A stretch of DNA of 13,801 nucleotides from Acidobacteriota bacterium (GCA_021817755.1 JAKAGC010000032.1:1-13801); one strand, 5' to 3'; positions 1 through 7,567 are shown, numbered from the stretch's first letter. Numbers and translations are program-made. The notes: generated by a model not told the origin, from the sequence alone.

Positions 1-1871
1 TCATTTGAAGTAGTTAGAACCATCGACCCATCCGGCGACATCACGGCCTTATTAATCAAATCTTCATGCTGGAACTTACCGATAATTTTCCCATTAAATT
101 CTCGAACCGTGGCGGTTTTATCAATGGAAGCCGTGATGATCCGTTTTCCATCCGGTGAGAATGAGGCATCCAGTACACCGCCATCATGTTTATACGTCGA
201 TTCCAGGGTACTATCCAGCGACCACAGCCTTGCGGTTTTGTCCCATGAAGCCGTTATGACATAATCCCCGTTGGGAGAGAATTTTGCCGAAGTTAAAGAA
301 TCGCTGTGGCGGTAGCTGGCGATCATTTTTCCTTTCAAATCCCACAGGCGGCCCAGGCCATCGCCGCAAGCAGTAAGGATGTGTTTATTATCAGGGGAGA
401 AGTCCACGGAAATGACCTTCCATTTGGATTGGTCATTATCCAGGGCGAGGTTAATACCATATCGGTATATATCGCCGTATTTAGAGTGGTCGAGACCGGC
501 GATGTAGTTTCCGTCATAATCCCATACATCCGCAGTAAAATCCTTCGAGCCTGTAACCAGGAGTTTTCCATCTTTCGAACACGCCGCGGATGTCACTTCT
601 GCGGTGTGTTTTTCGAGGCTTCTTACGATATTATTTTCCAGGCCCCACAGTGTCACGGTTCCTTTGTCCGAACCGGTGGCAAAGTATTTTAAATGGGGTG
701 AAAAAGCGACTTTGTTTATGGTCTCATCCAGTTTGTTGAGATCAAAAAGTAATTTTCCATCGCTGTCCAGTATTTTTACTGTTTTGTCTGTGGATGCGGC
801 GATGATGCGTTTCCCATCATCCGAGAGGGCAGTAGACGTAATTTCATCCTGGAATCGATTAAAAATAAACGAGAGGGCACCATCTGAGAAAAATATCCGG
901 ATGGTAAAATCGCGAGAAACAGTAATAATCCGGTATCCGTCGGGTGTGAAGGTTGCGTAGATAACAGCTTCATTATGGGGTAGGCGAAGCAATTCCTTTC
1001 CGTTACGGTCCCATATGCGGGCGGTATTGTCCCATGAAGCCGAAAGAATGGTTTTCTCATCCGGTGAAAAGGAAGCAGAGGTTACCGGAGCCTCCTGTTT
1101 CATTTCTACCAGAAGGTTTCCGGCAGCGTCCCATAGTTTTATCGAGTTATCCCAGGAGCTGGAGAGAATTGTATTTTCGTCTTTTGAGAATTGAATGGAA
1201 GAAATATTGGCGTTATGTTTTAATTCCAACGGTTCATCCGCTTTTTCTACCCTCCAGATTTTAAGGATACCATTAGAAGATGCTGATATAACTTTTTGTC
1301 CGGAGGGCGAGAAGATCGCTAATGATACCGGTGCAATGTGGTTAAAGGTTTGTAAAAGTTTGCCTTCCAACGACCACAACCGGGCGGTTTTATCGGTGGA
1401 TGAGGTAAGGATTTGCTTACCGTTTGGAGAAAAGGAGGCGGAAGTGATTTCACCGGTATGACCTGTGATTTTTACCGGATTGGACCGGTTTTGGAGGTTC
1501 CACAGGGTGACCGTTCCGTCTGAACATCCGGTGATGAGGTATTGGCCACTATTGGAAAACGAGAGGGCCGAGATTCTGTTGCCCAGTTGCAGGGTATCGA
1601 GGTAGAAAGGAGTGTCGATGGAGGAGTAGCCTGCGGCACCGAGACATTGGGAAGAGGAGGGAAGGGGATTGGGTAGCCCTGTTTCATAGGCTTTTAAAGC
1701 GGATTTTAACGCTTCCGTATTATCATGTGGCAGTTGCCATAATGCAGAGTATGCGAAATTCAGTTCATATGGTTTCTTACTAATTTTGAGGTAGAAAAAA
1801 AGAAAAACAATACTGGTTAGTAAGAATACACCTGCAATAATAATAGAAGTTGTGCATTTTAACTTTTTCAT
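1..1871 (-). CDS. Membrane-anchored WD40-repeat beta-propeller protein (3' end beyond window)
   Basis: An uninterrupted frame of 623 codons runs from ATG at 1871 off the left edge with no stop. Residues about 8-29 form one hydrophobic membrane segment after a lysine-rich start, so the protein is probably anchored by its N terminus. A helical linker follows (about 38-95, with an ALKSALKAYETG stretch). From about residue 96 there are twelve complete WD40 units of about 40 residues and the beginning of a thirteenth. Each has the pattern [V/I]-T-S-A-x-F-S-P-D-G-K-x-[I/L]-[L/I]-T-[A/S]-S-x-D-x-T-[A/V]-[R/K]-[L/I]-W-D, probably making two seven-bladed propellers. Such proteins are usually interaction scaffolds; the partner cannot be told. 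Blade nine carries a longer loop. The start has no clear Shine-Dalgarno sequence, only an A-rich leader. It is more GC-rich (sampled lines 43-48%) than the genes at the right end. The WD40 assignment is firm; the function is unknown. Confidence 0.88.
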   Translation of the reverse strand, partial: MKKLKCTTSIIIAGVFLLTSIVFLFFYLKISKKPYELNFAYSALWQLPHDNTEALKSALKAYETGLPNPLPSSSQCLGAAGYSSIDTPFYLDTLQLGNRISALSFSNSGQYLITGCSDGTVTLWNLQNRSNPVKITGHTGEITSASFSPNGKQILTSSTDKTARLWSLEGKLLQTFNHIAPVSLAIFSPSGQKVISASSNGILKIWRVEKADEPLELKHNANISSIQFSKDENTILSSSWDNSIKLWDAAGNLLVEMKQEAPVTSASFSPDEKTILSASWDNTARIWDRNGKELLRLPHNEAVIYATFTPDGYRIITVSRDFTIRIFFSDGALSFIFNRFQDEITSTALSDDGKRIIAASTDKTVKILDSDGKLLFDLNKLDETINKVAFSPHLKYFATGSDKGTVTLWGLENNIVRSLEKHTAEVTSAACSKDGKLLVTGSKDFTADVWDYDGNYIAGLDHSKYGDIYRYGINLALDNDQSKWKVISVDFSPDNKHILTACGDGLGRLWDLKGKMIASYRHSDSLTSAKFSPNGDYVITASWDKTARLWSLDSTLESTYKHDGGVLDASFSPDGKRIITASIDKTATVREFNGKIIGKFQHEDLINKAVMSPDGSMVLTTSN

Positions 1872-1878
1872 TTTTTTT

Positions 1879-1893
1879 TGTTCACAATGAACA
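1879..1893. promoter_or_regulatory. 15-bp palindrome at the transcription start: candidate operator
   Basis: TGTTCA-CAA-TGAACA is an inverted repeat with perfect 6-bp arms and a 3-bp centre. It covers the predicted start point and leader of the WD40 gene, 5 bases downstream of the -10 box. This is a classic place for a dimeric repressor. In RNA the same arms could make a small 5' hairpin next to the start codon. The regulator is unknown, and no regulator gene of an obvious DNA-binding family lies in the window. Confidence 0.45.
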
Positions 1894-1898
1894 TGCAG

Positions 1899-1927
1899 AT
1901 TATAAGAGAAAGTATTTTTTATGTCAA
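1899..1927 (-). promoter_or_regulatory. Consensus sigma70-type promoter of the WD40 gene
   Basis: On the minus strand TTGACA (1927-1922) is followed by exactly 17 bases and TATAAT (1904-1899), a perfect match to the housekeeping consensus in both boxes. Transcription would begin near 1891-1893, leaving a leader of about 20 bases before the ATG at 1871. So strong a promoter suggests either high expression or control by a repressor; the palindrome just downstream favours the second. Confidence 0.8.
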
Positions 1928-2023
1928 GTTTATGTAATTCCAGACTTACAACCCATTTTGTTGAATGAATTTTTTAGACCGGCAGATTAAAAAAAGTGTG
2001 TCGCTTTTTGTTAGAATTTAGTC

Positions 2024-2485
2024 ATTCTTGCTTTTTCAATTGTCATTTCTGTAGAATTTTTCTTTTTGCATACTCCTGTAAATGTTATTCCGGCAGAATT
2101 ATTCTTACTTCTTGCACTTGTAATTGTTCCACCTGTACAAATTTTATTTCCTCTTGCACTTGAGATCGTTCTTCCTGTAGAAATTTCTGCTCTTCCGGTT
2201 TATGCGTTCACTATTTTTGTAGATATTTTCTTTCTTCTTGCTTTCGTAACTGTTCTTCCTGTAGACATTTCGTTTCTTCTTTTAGCCCTAACCGTCACTC
2301 TTGTAGAAAATTTCTTTCTTCTTGCTCATGCCATTGTTATTTTTGTACAAATTGTTTTTCTTCTTGTACTTATGATTAATATTCTTGTAGATTTTTACTT
2401 TCCAATTGCTTCTGTATGGATTTCACCTGTACAAATTGGTTTAACTATCGCTCAAATCTCATTATCGATAGGAGAATGCTGTAGG
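2024..2485. repeat. Array of eleven degenerate 42-bp tandem repeats
   Basis: The pyrimidine-rich plus strand repeats a unit close to CTTCTTGCACTTGTAATTGT followed by TCTTCCTGTAGAAATTTCTT. The conserved core (C)CTGTA[G/C]A begins its GTA/GCA at 2051, 2093, 2135, 2177, 2219, 2261, 2303, 2345, 2387 and 2429, with a weak copy at 2471. Every step is exactly 42 bases, without an insertion or deletion, although the units differ at many positions. Plus-strand translation is open through all units as a hydrophobic 14-residue repeat (pattern LLALVIVLPVEIFF) up to a stop at 2578. Its only usable start is a TTG at 2066 inside the second unit, without a ribosome binding site. Minus-strand frames have glutamine/glutamate-rich 14-residue repeats but are broken by recurrent stops. 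The 42 bp equals 14 codons and also four helical turns, so either coding or same-face protein binding could explain the fixed spacing. Confidence 0.85.
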
Positions 2486-2695
2486 ATGATGGTATACTTC
2501 TTGTTATTTATTGTAGTAATTTTTAAAGAATTTCAAAACTTTACCGTTATAGTGGTTCCATTTTCCTTACTCCTTTAAAAATAACATTCAATTCTTCTTA
2601 GATGGATTTCGTGACCGGCAGTTGTGAATGTAAATAAAGGAGGGGGAAATATTTAACCAAGGGGAGCATTTGTTAATGCTTATTGCGTAGAAAAT
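2486..2695. other. Intergenic tail between repeat array and receiver gene, with a 6-bp stem-loop
   Basis: No gene is supported here. The only structure seen is AGCATT (2665-2670), loop TGTT, AATGCT (2675-2680), a perfect 6-bp inverted repeat 16 bp beyond the stop of the minus-strand receiver gene. On the minus strand it is followed by CCCCTTGG rather than a run of T, so it is a poor match to an intrinsic terminator. A purine-rich AAAGGAGGGGG stretch (about 2636-2646) resembles a ribosome binding site but leads into no open frame. Confidence 0.35.
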
Positions 2696-3190
2696 CTATT
2701 TTATAATATTTTGTATGATACGAAGCATATCCTGAGGAGAAGCGGATGCTTTGTAAAGTATCTGGTATTCGGGAATTCCAAGTGAATGAATCTCATCATT
2801 GCGGGTGCTAACTACTGAAAAAACAATAACTTTTTTGGAATCGATTCGAATAGAAGGATCGACGATTACATTGGCTTGAGGTGACCGAAATAGGGAGTGC
2901 ATGAATTCCAGGCCTAGGTAGGAATCATCAAAGGGTCTCTCTTTATGCTTCCGGGCTTCAAATTCGATCCATTTTGGGTCATCTCCTGCTAGAACTCTAA
3001 TATCAAAAATGAACACTCCATAGTTCTCATTTTCCTCTTTTATTTTTTTCTCAGCGTCGGAAACTGATTTTACGGTATCCAGTAAAATTCCTGCCCGAAA
3101 CAATGTGCTCTGGTATGCATAGAAATTTTCCGATTGATCTTCCAACCATAACACTTTTTTTATTTCATTGTGTTCTGTTTTATTTTTCAC
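2696..3190 (-). CDS. Stand-alone receiver-domain protein (response regulator-like)
   Basis: The 164-residue product is a single receiver domain with the expected phosphorylation site. Acidic pair E17-D18 follows the first strand (VLWLED). The likely phospho-acceptor D63 ends the third strand (VFIFD). S125 ends the fourth (VIVFS), and K147 is the conserved lysine (ILYK). The segment between D63 and the fourth strand (about 64-118) is some 30 residues longer than usual, so this is an unusual receiver with an insertion. There is no output domain. Translation probably starts at GTG 3190, three bases after the kinase stop, with GGGAG at a suitable distance inside the kinase end, so it is coupled to the kinase gene. 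It is very likely the partner receiver of that kinase. The downstream target is unknown. Confidence 0.8.
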   Translation of the reverse strand: MKNKTEHNEIKKVLWLEDQSENFYAYQSTLFRAGILLDTVKSVSDAEKKIKEENENYGVFIFDIRVLAGDDPKWIEFEARKHKERPFDDSYLGLEFMHSLFRSPQANVIVDPSIRIDSKKVIVFSVVSTRNDEIHSLGIPEYQILYKASASPQDMLRIIQNIIK

Positions 3191-3193
3191 TTT

Positions 3194-4462
3194 CTATCTC
3201 CCGAATTTTGGAATGGTAAACGTGACCGTTGTCATCCAGGGAAGGCGGTAACTGGGGGGATCCGTTTCGTGTTTAAGGGGTTTGCATTCGATGCAAATGG
3301 TTCCATGGTGATCTTCAATCACACGTTTTGTATCGGTTAAACCTATCCCAGTTCCTCCTCTATCACTGGCTTTTGCCAGTTCTCCCCTGTACCCAAATTC
3401 CCATATCCGACCTGACTCGATCTCTTCCTTTTTTATGGGGATACCGAGGCTGGAAATGGAAATTTCTACGCAGTTCATGGGTTGGAGCTCCCTGGCGATA
3501 ATTTTTACAAATTTTCCCTTGCCATAATAGGAGTATTTTTGTGCATTGTGAAGCAGATTGCTTATCACTCGATCGATTTCAGGCATACTGATGCGAGCGT
3601 TTAAATCTCCCTTATGCTTAAAAACAATATCGATTTCTTTTTCATCAAAAGTGCCTTTAAATCGTAAGATATTTTCCTCCAGAATTTTTTTTAAATCCCA
3701 TTTTCCAAATGTTCGAAGTTTTTCTTTATTGAGACCGATATTTACCCGAAGGGTCTCCACTTCCCGTTTCATGGATTCAGTCTCATCGAGGAGATACTTT
3801 GACGATTGATGGATATTTTTAAAAACAATTCCCTTTAAGAAATCAATAAAATTAGTATCGATATCTATTTCAGGTTCGGATTTATCAAAATACCCGGTTT
3901 TAATCAATTCATCCAGTATCCATAAAGCGGTATCGGTAATGGCCCGGTTAAGTAATGTGTTATTACATTCATTTAACAAACTGTAATCAAAAACCCGGAT
4001 GATTTCTTTTATTTTATCGGCAAATGTCTGCTTCATAATATATCGGTGACGTTCAGAAGGGGATAAGTATGTTTTCTCATCGGAGTATATGTCCTCGACA
4101 TGAATGGCGTTATGTTCCACCAGTTCATCGAGTCTTGCCATCAACTCTTCCCCTAACTTTTGGGGATTGTTCTCTTTGGGAAAGTTGATTCTTAGAACCT
4201 CTTTCAGTGTTTTAACAGATTGTAACAATAGCTCTGTATTCCCCGAAAATCGGATTACTGGATGAAGTAGGGTATGTATTAATTGGTTCAAATCATTAGT
4301 GGTCCGTTCATGATTCTCTTTCGCATCGTTAAAATTCTTTTCCAGTTCGATCTTATCGGAGATATCCCGGATGGTTCCTTCACGACCAATTATCTTTCCA
4401 TTTTCTCTAATGATGTGTGCATCTACAGAAATGTGAACGATTTTCCCATTCTTATCTTTCAA
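3194..4462 (-). CDS. C-terminal part of PAS sensor histidine kinase (split by frameshift)
   Basis: Residues 1-40 are the last strands of a PAS domain ending in the usual exit motif (GREGTIRDISDK). Residues 41-255 are mostly helical without a canonical H-box; HTLLHPVIRF (63-72) or the helix around H218 could hold the phospho-accepting histidine. Residues about 256-420 are a HATPase_c domain: N-box NLLHNAQKY with N306, WEFGYRG (354-360), and the G2 box GGTGIGL (369-375). The G1 box reads SSLGIPI, with Ser-Leu where most kinases have Asp-x-Gly, a variant also seen in some kinases with the FGYRG motif. The start given is TTG 4462, overlapping the upstream stop as TTGA and lacking a ribosome binding site. 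It begins in the middle of a PAS fold, so I read this as the rear part of one kinase with the next entry rather than an independent gene. The receiver gene follows after 3 bp. Confidence 0.72.
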   Translation of the reverse strand: MKDKNGKIVHISVDAHIIRENGKIIGREGTIRDISDKIELEKNFNDAKENHERTTNDLNQLIHTLLHPVIRFSGNTELLLQSVKTLKEVLRINFPKENNPQKLGEELMARLDELVEHNAIHVEDIYSDEKTYLSPSERHRYIMKQTFADKIKEIIRVFDYSLLNECNNTLLNRAITDTALWILDELIKTGYFDKSEPEIDIDTNFIDFLKGIVFKNIHQSSKYLLDETESMKREVETLRVNIGLNKEKLRTFGKWDLKKILEENILRFKGTFDEKEIDIVFKHKGDLNARISMPEIDRVISNLLHNAQKYSYYGKGKFVKIIARELQPMNCVEISISSLGIPIKKEEIESGRIWEFGYRGELAKASDRGGTGIGLTDTKRVIEDHHGTICIECKPLKHETDPPSYRLPWMTTVTFTIPKFGR

Positions 4463-4467
4463 TTTTT
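4459..4467 (-). other. Frame break (-1) at an A5 tract within the kinase gene
   Basis: On the minus strand the upstream frame reads GTC AAA AAT TGA, and the downstream frame is entered at the overlapping TTG. One more A in the A5 run (T5 at 4463-4467 on the plus strand) would fuse the two frames and complete the third PAS domain as VKK-LKDKNGKIVHIS, matching the usual PAS layout. CAAAAAT is not a canonical -1 slippery heptamer. A sequencing or assembly error, a recent mutation, or real recoding are all possible. Confidence 0.7.
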
Positions 4468-5385
4468 GACGGGAGTATTTAGGGGTAATGATTCATCTAT
4501 TTTTTTATTATAGCTTCTTCTCTCTTCATCGTCGGCAAAAAAATTGGCGATTTCTCTTCCGAATACTTCTTCTTTGTGTTCAAATCCGAGGATACGGGCA
4601 TATTCTTCGTTGCAATGTACGATACGACCATGATGTCCGGATTTTTCAAAATTATCGTATTCGATGTAATAGTAACCGGTTGGCATTTTGTCCAGTGCCC
4701 TGTAATACAGTTCTCTTTTTGTAACATCATGGATCATTCCCCATTGTGCGTCAGGAAAGTCAAAGTGTCTGGATGTAAAGGTTTCCACATCGATATTCCG
4801 GGAATTTTTATGTTTGAATTTCAGGACTGCCTGGGCAAAACCGATGGTTTTAACCTTCTGACTAAATCGGTTCATCTCCTCTGAGTTTACATAGAGATCA
4901 TCTATCCTTTCTCCAATCAATTCGCTTTTGCTGTATCCGCAGATGTCCGAAAATTTTTTGTTAATATAGACTAATTTGTTTTGATCATCCAGCTCATAGA
5001 CACCCATTGGGAAATCTTCAAACATGGCAGGGAAAAAGACTTTATCGGTAATGGGAGTAATAAATCCCTTTACACATCCGCTTTCATCTCTCCAACATTG
5101 ATCGAATAACAGGATTTCCCTGCCGTTTATGCGAAGAAATAACGTGTTACTCACCGGCTTATTACCAGCATCTTTTAACCTTTTTATTTTTAAAACCCGT
5201 TCCGCTGGGAAAATATATAGGGAAGCAATTGAATATTTGGACAAATCGATTTCATTTGAAGGAATTCCAAATATAGTGCGTGCTCTATCATCCAACTCCA
5301 AAAATGAGCCGGTTTTCTCGTCGACGCTGTAACACCCCATATCTAGAAATTCTGCTGCCTTATTTAAAATCTCTCGTTTGTCCAT
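4459..5385 (-). CDS. N-terminal PAS-PAS-PAS part of sensor histidine kinase (split by frameshift)
   Basis: The 308 residues hold two complete PAS domains and most of a third, with no membrane segment or signal peptide, so the sensor is cytoplasmic. PAS 1 is about 1-115 (GCYSVDEKTG...FGIP). PAS 2 is about 116-229, with the classic MGVYELDD, YINKKFSDICGYSKSELIG and GMIHDVTKRE elements. PAS 3 begins at about 230 (PTGYYYIEYD, CNEEYARILGF) and is cut by TGA at 4461-4459 before its last strands, which continue in the following frame. The joined protein would be about 730 residues. The ligand or cofactor is unknown. ATG 5385 is preceded by AAGGAA at good spacing, and the gene is transcribed away from the large plus-strand operon. 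Confidence 0.78.
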   Translation of the reverse strand: MDKREILNKAAEFLDMGCYSVDEKTGSFLELDDRARTIFGIPSNEIDLSKYSIASLYIFPAERVLKIKRLKDAGNKPVSNTLFLRINGREILLFDQCWRDESGCVKGFITPITDKVFFPAMFEDFPMGVYELDDQNKLVYINKKFSDICGYSKSELIGERIDDLYVNSEEMNRFSQKVKTIGFAQAVLKFKHKNSRNIDVETFTSRHFDFPDAQWGMIHDVTKRELYYRALDKMPTGYYYIEYDNFEKSGHHGRIVHCNEEYARILGFEHKEEVFGREIANFFADDEERRSYNKKIDESLPLNTPVKN

Positions 5386-5457
5386 TTAATTCCTTCTTTT
5401 GTCTACGCGACTATACAGTTTATTTTATAAGTTCTAATAAATCTGTATTAATAGGTA

Positions 5458-5486
5458 ATTCTAATATACATGGAATTTGAAATCAA
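5458..5486 (-). promoter_or_regulatory. Candidate sigma70 promoter of the PAS kinase/receiver genes
   Basis: On the minus strand TTGATT (5486-5481), a 17-base spacer, then TAGAAT (5463-5458). Both boxes are near consensus. The leader to ATG 5385 would be about 65 bases. Found by eye in AT-rich sequence, where chance matches are common. Confidence 0.45.
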
Positions 5487-5592
5487 GTATATCATTCACT
5501 TATTCTTGTAATTTAAAGAAAAAAAACGGTATTTTTGTAATAGCATTATTATATATTGTTCAATGAATTTTTGATATTATTGTCGAATTTAG

Positions 5593-5621
5593 TTGAAATA
5601 ATTTTTTCTATAGGGTAAAAT
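5593..5621 (+). promoter_or_regulatory. Candidate sigma70 promoter of the binding protein/phosphorelay operon
   Basis: TTGAAA (5593-5598), 17 bases, TAAAAT (5616-5621), giving a leader of about 28 bases before ATG 5657. A second, perfect -10 TATAAT lies at 5643-5648 but has no matching -35; its start point would fall at about 5655 and give a leaderless message, which would suit the lack of a Shine-Dalgarno sequence at this start. The rest of 5386-5656 is AT-rich and shows no gene. Confidence 0.42.
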
Positions 5622-5656
5622 TTTTTGATGAGTAAAACAACTTATAATACGAACAA

Positions 5657-7567
5657 ATGAAATCAATGAGAAAAAAAATATCCCTCTCCATTATTCAAAC
5701 TGTTGCAATTTCTCTATTAATATCATTTCAACTCGGCGGGATACCTCCTTCACAAAAAATTAAAGTTGGATACTACGAAAGTCCAAAGCCATATCTGTTT
5801 ATTAATGAGAGAGGCGAGTATGAAGGAATATTCCCGGAAATATTAGAGGAAGCTTCACAAATTGTAGGAGTGGAGGTTGAATATATTAAATTACCTCCTC
5901 TACGGGCAAAAGAATACATCGAGAATGGGAAAATCGATGTCATAATGCCGGTTTTTAAACAACCCGATGAAACAAAACGGATAGCTCTTATTCCCTCTAC
6001 CGGAATAACCTTAACGGAAACATTCTATTTTTGTTTGGATACGACTATTAATGTTAATACCCTCAAACCGGAAGAATTAGCCCCATATAAGATCGGTTTA
6101 GTTAAAAACTACTATTATGGAGATCAACTAAACGATATGGCATTCCCTCTCAATGATGAATCCCTTTCGGATGAACAACTGGTGGACAAATTACTTAACC
6201 ATCGTTTCGATATCGGGATCGGAGATAGAACATCGATCGAATCCATTGCCCGAAAAAAAGGTGTACTGGACCGGATTAAGTTTCTTTCTCCTCCTGTATT
6301 TAAAGCACCCCTTTATGTTGGATTCTCGAAATCCCAACCGGAATTATTTCAGAGATTTTCTAATGCTCTCAAGGAAATTTACAACAATGGAAAACAAAAA
6401 GCCATTCTAGAAAAATTCGCCAGGGGAAATGATATCGACTTTTTGGAAGAGATCGTAATCGGGTTTGACCGGAATAACGAGCCTCCCTACGCTTACCTGG
6501 ACAAAAAAGAATCCAAGGGGTTGTGTGTTGACATAATTAGAAATGTAGCACAGTACATTGGCATAGATGTTCGCTTTGAAGTCTATGATTCGAATATGCT
6601 TTCTTCCTTGCTTCGTTCCGGAAAAATCGATGCGGTTCTTCCGGTGTCTCGAAATAATGCCCCGGCAAATGATTTATATTATACGGAAAAACCTATTTTT
6701 GAAACCCCCAATAATATACAAGGAAGAAAAGCTGCATTATATCTTGCTTTTTCGCTACATTCGGGGAAGAATTATAAAAAACTATCGGAATATTTTTCAA
6801 ACGCTATAACCCAATTTAGAAAATCCGGGCAGTATATTAATATCTTAAAAAAATATACAAGTGGAATTCGGCTTGCGGCAGAGAACATCTCCCCTTATTG
6901 CAGTGAATCGTTGCCTAAAAATGGGCCCTTAACTGAAATAGTGGTAGCAACATTCGCCAGAGTCAATATTCCAGTTGCTATCGATTTTATGTCCCGTACC
7001 CAATTATTGGAACAGGTAAAGTCGGGGCGTTATTGGGCTGGATTTGCTGTCGAATCGACTCCAATGGGCCAAAACCACTATCTGTACTCCAATCCCATTA
7101 CTAAAACCGGTCCGATTTCGCTATATAAAAGAAGAAACACAATCAATGACTACAAATCTCCAAAAGATTTATCCCGGTTTTGCACCGGTATTATTCATGG
7201 GTATTCCTATGATTCGATTTTGGGAGATATTTCCGGGCTGGACCTTTTGTATGCAGAAGGAATAGAGACGCTCCTCGATCGATTGTTAACCGGGACCATC
7301 GATATGTTTATTGCGGATTCCCTGGTTGTTCAGAAAACATTTAAACGTATCCCGGAAAGTAAAAAGAACCTGATACAGAGAATTCCGGTAATTACGGAAA
7401 ATTTAACAGATACGCAATCTTTGTTTCTCATTTTTTCAAAACAGAGCCCCTATGCAGAAAAATTGCGAGATGATTTCAACCGTGGATTAAAAGAGATTCT
7501 GGATGATGGAACTTTTTCTAGTATATTGAAAAGGCATGGAGTATCCAATGAAATTAAATCCCGCTAA
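5657..7567 (+). CDS. Periplasmic protein with three tandem family-3 solute-binding modules
   Basis: The 636-residue protein starts with a basic tail and hydrophobic core (KSMRKK, then about residues 8-25), a signal peptide or single anchor; no lipobox cysteine is seen. Three modules of the amino-acid-type periplasmic binding fold (SBP_bac_3) follow. Module 1 is about 34-258 (IKVGYYESPKPYLF ... GIFPEILEEA ... KIDVIMPVF ... ILEKFARG). Module 2 is about 264-403 (IVIGFDRNNEPPYAYLD ... KIDAVLPVS ... ILKKYTSG). Module 3 is about 404-630 (IRLAAENISPYC ... ILKRHG). Module 2 is about 85 residues shorter and passes from its first-lobe strands straight to the closing helices, so its second lobe appears deleted. 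Such modules bind amino acids or similar small molecules. The next gene, which overlaps it, is a membrane kinase with a small outer domain, so a role as its ligand-sensing partner, like the Venus-flytrap modules of BvgS but on a separate chain, is the likely job. Start 5657 is the first ATG after in-frame stops; ATG 5666 is possible. Confidence 0.85.
   Translation: MKSMRKKISLSIIQTVAISLLISFQLGGIPPSQKIKVGYYESPKPYLFINERGEYEGIFPEILEEASQIVGVEVEYIKLPPLRAKEYIENGKIDVIMPVFKQPDETKRIALIPSTGITLTETFYFCLDTTINVNTLKPEELAPYKIGLVKNYYYGDQLNDMAFPLNDESLSDEQLVDKLLNHRFDIGIGDRTSIESIARKKGVLDRIKFLSPPVFKAPLYVGFSKSQPELFQRFSNALKEIYNNGKQKAILEKFARGNDIDFLEEIVIGFDRNNEPPYAYLDKKESKGLCVDIIRNVAQYIGIDVRFEVYDSNMLSSLLRSGKIDAVLPVSRNNAPANDLYYTEKPIFETPNNIQGRKAALYLAFSLHSGKNYKKLSEYFSNAITQFRKSGQYINILKKYTSGIRLAAENISPYCSESLPKNGPLTEIVVATFARVNIPVAIDFMSRTQLLEQVKSGRYWAGFAVESTPMGQNHYLYSNPITKTGPISLYKRRNTINDYKSPKDLSRFCTGIIHGYSYDSILGDISGLDLLYAEGIETLLDRLLTGTIDMFIADSLVVQKTFKRIPESKKNLIQRIPVITENLTDTQSLFLIFSKQSPYAEKLRDDFNRGLKEILDDGTFSSILKRHGVSNEIKSR

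Noticed and set aside
306..1461. Several plus- and minus-strand open frames of 70-130 codons
   Set aside because: They lie across the uninterrupted WD40 frame, have no ribosome binding sites and show no recognisable domains.
1879..1893. LexA (SOS) box
   Set aside because: The half-sites are TGTTCA/TGAACA with a 3-bp centre; known LexA boxes such as GAACNNNNGTTC or CTGTN8ACAG differ in orientation or spacing.
2024..2485. Minus-strand coiled-coil gene (Gln/Glu-rich 14-residue repeats)
   Set aside because: Stops recur in at least six units at nearly the same place in the repeat, so it cannot be an intact gene; at most it is decayed.
2024..2485. CRISPR array
   Set aside because: The whole 42-bp unit is degenerate; there are no identical repeats separated by unique spacers, and no cas genes nearby.
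2066..2578. 170-residue hydrophobic open frame with 14-residue repeats as a protein gene
   Set aside because: The only start is a TTG inside the second repeat with no ribosome binding site, and a T/C-rich strand naturally lacks stop codons; the open frame is explained by the repeat array. Kept as a hypothesis under the array.
2665..2680. Intrinsic terminator after the receiver gene
   Set aside because: The stem is only 6 bp and is followed on the minus strand by C-rich sequence with no T run.
7536..7547. ATG 7536 as start of the hybrid kinase
   Set aside because: No Shine-Dalgarno sequence at suitable distance, whereas GGAG precedes ATG 7548 by 6 bases; the four extra residues add nothing recognisable.
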